From: Tillus elongatus | Taxonomy: Eukaryota; Arthropoda; Insecta; Coleoptera; Cleridae | Direction of reading: 5' to 3' | Assembly (NCBI GenBank): GCA_964006375.1 | Contig: OZ023266.1 | Coordinates: 19,476,590 to 19,540,589, forward strand | DNA length: 64,000 nt | Shown: one piece after another, positions 61,679-64,000 of the stretch | Position numbering within the stretch: the first letter of the stretch is position 1 | Layout: every line of letters begins with the position of its first letter | Notes under the pieces: generated by a model | The model's database searches: none | What the model saw: only the letters and a program-made list of their open reading frames with translations | What the model was told of the DNA's origin: nothing | Translations under genes and position numbers: made by a program

Positions 61679-62275
61679 TCACTTTTTTTTAATTTTTTAA
61701 TCCTATATCATTTTACCGTTATCTGATGATCAGATTGTGTAATTCCAATGAATTTTTTAGCTAGTTTTTGTATGACAAATTCAATTAGGACGAGATGAAA
61801 ACTTTTAAGACTTAATTCAATTTGAATAGCACATCTGGTTGTTTGTTATTGCCCTAGTTTAGTGAAACTGTTCCATACTTAATACAGTCATAGACTGTCC
61901 TGTGGCTTCACAAGTGCTTGTTCTTTTCTGCAACCGATTTCAATTTTTACTGGATGCAGCAAGTGCGTTATCATAGTGAATTATCATTAAAGTTCCAAAT
62001 TTCAATAGCCCAATTTGCTATTAACCTAACGTTTCTTGGTCAGGAACCAGTTTTTTCAGAAACATTTTAAATTTATTTTCGGAACATTTTTGTACACTTT
62101 CAAACAATAAAGTCATTTTGATGAAATATGGTACATTGCTTCTACTATATAGGTTATATTGGCAACCAAATTTCATGCCTGCTTTCTTTAAAATAAAAAA
62201 AAGACATATTTGTTATTAAACACATTTTTATAAAAATTCACTACCATAACGCACCTGCTGCATCCAGAGTTTTTT

Positions 62276-62513
62276 TAATAGTTTTTTGATCAATATACCA
62301 CAAGGTGGCAATGGATTTTTATTTACAGTTGTCACGAATGCGTATAGATAAATTCAATTTTGTCGTGTCTATTGGCCCATTAAAGCAGCTAAACCGTTTA
62401 CTGAGTAGAAAATAGGCATTTGTGAAGCCAGAGAAAGTCTACATCTGTATTAAGTTACATATTTGTGTTCATTTTTATTAGAATTAGTATTATTTTTTGT
62501 TTATTATTTCTAG
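62276..62513. other. Intron 6 end
   Basis: AT-rich sequence ending in a pyrimidine-rich acceptor (TTTGTTTATTATTTCTAG). Nothing else seen. Confidence 0.6.
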
Positions 62514-62702
62514 ATTGTGCTCAGTCCACCCCAGTCATGTCCACAAATGCTCTTGCGTTCTTATTGTTGACGAAATTTAGAGAAGGTGCCACAATAGAAC
62601 AGCTAGCTAATGCCCTGGATGAATTAAGGGAAGAAATCTATTATAACGGAAGAGATATAGGATTCAGCGGTGAATCATTCGATGTTATCAATTATGCTGT
62701 AG
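62514..62702 (+). CDS. mino: GPAT1/minotaur coding exon 7
   Basis: The acceptor TTATTTCTAG completes the split aspartate (G|AT). It encodes CAQSTPVMSTNALAFLLLTK, then FREGATIEQLANALDELREE and DIGFSGESFDVINYAV. VMSTN..A.LLL, G......L......L.EE and LGFSG...DV..YA are conserved C-terminal-half features of GPAT1. Two donors are possible: GTAGGT at 62699 or GTATTT at 62703; the second leaves G of the next codon, fitting the glutamate that follows YAV in relatives. The gene continues beyond the window. Confidence 0.92.
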
Positions 62703-63538
62703 GTATTTCTTAATTTATTTCATACACTACACTACAGAATAAACCTAATTTTAGTTTTTGAACAAACTGTTCTAAATTGTACATGTAAATAATCTCGGCA
62801 CCATGTAAAGATTACTATATTTCGTTATTGGGGCGTTAAAAGAAGTGATCTAAACTTAATACTTTATTATCAATTAAAATAATATTCATTCTTTAAGGGT
62901 TAATACGAATAACATATAATGGAATCGCGGTCGCGTGAATGTTCTTTAGCTACTCTGCATTTCCCTACCATTACTCACTGCTGGCTTGACTTGCCTGCTA
63001 CCACTCAACTGCTACTGAAGGGCGGTTTGCGATTATAGCGGCGCTGCAGTACTTGTCGTCCTTGATCCTGTGTTCGTCGACGCTGACGTTGGATCGTACC
63101 TGGTGCACGCTCTTTGCCTTTAATATATTTTCTACAGTACATAATATTAAAACATTACATGTCATAAACCATTAGATTTGGTAAAAGTCTAGTATTTTGA
63201 CATATACATTTCAAGTGTAAAGTGTAAACATCAGAAAGGTCTGCTTGTACTTTTATGGTACTTATCATAAGTTTTTTACATCGAGATTTGTTAAGTTTTA
63301 TGACAAACTGCAGCATTTGTTTATGTGCATTGATGGTGGTGTTGGATACGGAATTTGAACATTGTAGTGGAAGTTACATTTGAATTTTCTTTGTTTTGGA
63401 GTATATTCTGCAATTAAACAGTTTTTTTGCACTGTGGTTATCTTATCTCCTGGTTTTGTGTTGATGGAAAAAGCTTTTAACTTTATCAGTTTATTTATAT
63501 TTCATTTTATACTTTCATTCTACAGCTGTCCATAAATC
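62703..63538 (+). other. Intron 7 start and probable 5' region of a CR1-like element
   Basis: 62703-62925 is AT-rich. About 62930-63120 is distinctly less AT-rich (GGAATCGCGGTCGCGTGAAT, GTCGACGCTGACGTTGGATC) and may be the 5'UTR/internal promoter of the element whose ORF1 starts at 63539. The boundary is not certain. Confidence 0.4.
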
Positions 63539-64000
63539 ATGAGTGACTGCTCAAGATGTGGTATTACTGGTAAGACCTTTGGTTGTGACACCTGTAACGT
63601 CTTGTTCAGTGATCAGTGTTCAGACCTATGTGCCTAGGAGATTAGATGCATGGAGTTGAAGAGGAGGAAGCTGTTGTTTCTGTGTTCGGATTGTGAGGAT
63701 GGTCTCAAACAGTTGCCAGACCTAATTGCTAGAATTGATGATGTCAAGAAACAGCTTGAGAAATTGAGCGTAACACCAGAGTTACCCAATACTGTACAGG
63801 TTCGAACTGATAGTGACTCCTATATGGAGGATATAATACAGGAGATTCTTGAGCGAGACAATAGAAAGTCAAATAATGTAATTTTTGGACTGCCCAAATC
63901 TGTGTCTGTGTCTGCTGCTAGCTATGGTGAGAATGAAGTTGACAGACTGGAAGTGAAGAATATCCTCCACAAGTTGTGTCCTGAGGGTGATTACGCCCAG
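63539..64000 (+). pseudogene. ORF1 of a CR1-like non-LTR retrotransposon, with an early stop
   Basis: From ATG 63539: MSDCSRCGITGKTFGCDTCN, then QCSDLCA, TAG at 63635 (codon 33), EIRCMELKRRKLLFLCSDCE. The frame then stays open to the window edge through KQLPDLIARIDDVKKQLEKL and IFGLPKSVSVSAASYGENEV. The cysteine spacing (C4, C7, C16, C19, C27, C37, C49, C52) is a PHD-like zinc finger, followed by a coiled-coil-like region and the start of an RNA-binding-like part, the usual ORF1 order in insect CR1-like elements. The RT would lie beyond the edge. Confidence 0.7.

Larger units (their letters stand above)
60857..62275 (+). mobile_element. (TA)n-core repeat family copy, tandem to the previous one
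   Basis: 5' block (GGAGATCCCGACTTTTGAAT, ATATCCGGGGTCAG), (TA)n core 60975-61062, CATCGATAACTCAAAAAATA, and core blocks more diverged than in the two similar copies. A 3' portion (61951-62275) begins with an antisense 3' end (GGATGCAGCAAGTGCGTTAT) and finishes with CACTACCATAACGCACCTGC. Confidence 0.65.

Overview
This is a eukaryotic, almost certainly insect, window. It holds one recognisable host gene on the + strand, an orthologue of mitochondrial glycerol-3-phosphate acyltransferase (GPAT1/GPAM; Drosophila minotaur). Seven coding exons between 4991 and 62702 have GT-AG introns and mutually consistent phases. They carry acyltransferase motifs I-IV. Only about 1.6 kb is coding; the six introns (about 17.4, 7.5, 8.4, 6.5, 6.2 and 10.1 kb, about 56 kb in all) are packed with transposons. 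The first exon in view starts at a 3' splice site, so a 5'UTR exon and the promoter lie outside what can be recognised. The C-terminal exons lie beyond the right edge.

Region by region: 1-4990 holds an antisense jockey-like retroelement, a hammerhead-like motif, a Tc1/mariner remnant and a repeat family with a (TA)n core. Intron 1 (5160-22552) holds a DD41D transposon with ~640-bp inverted repeats, a tRNA-derived SINE, mariner and non-LTR fragments, a CR1-like fragment with a (CTAT)n tail, and a hAT MITE interrupted by a tandem-unit retroposon. Intron 2 holds a nearly intact DD41D transposon, a hammerhead-bearing inverted repeat, a second SINE and an internally deleted non-LTR element. Intron 3 holds more inverted repeats with hammerhead-like cores, Penelope-like GIY-YIG sequences, two opposed tandem-unit retroposons and a mariner MITE. 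Intron 4 holds a CR1-like element split by what looks like a captured first exon of another gene, then a mariner split by a non-LTR element. Intron 5 holds a (TA)n tract hit by both a hAT and a DD41D element. Intron 6 holds another hammerhead-bearing inverted repeat, a DD41D element with ~930-bp inverted repeats, a retrozyme-like tandem repeat and two large (TA)n-core repeats. The right edge holds ORF1 of a CR1-like element.

The most unusual material is noncoding. First, a set of CUGANGA-stem-GAAA hammerhead ribozyme cores, one of them in a 501-bp, 314-bp-period repeat with a 10-bp target duplication (57574-58074), which is the layout of a metazoan retrozyme. Second, a ~1.6-kb retroposon built of ~165-bp units in ~830-bp higher-order repeats. 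Third, DD41D transposons with inverted repeats up to ~930 bp long. About 20 (TA)n tracts (roughly 2.4 kb, the longest about 460 bp) punctuate the window and often sit exactly at transposon edges.

Limits: transposon family names come from motifs read by eye. Clade-level names (jockey, CR1, Helentron-associated, rosa/VISITOR type) are inference and need database comparison.
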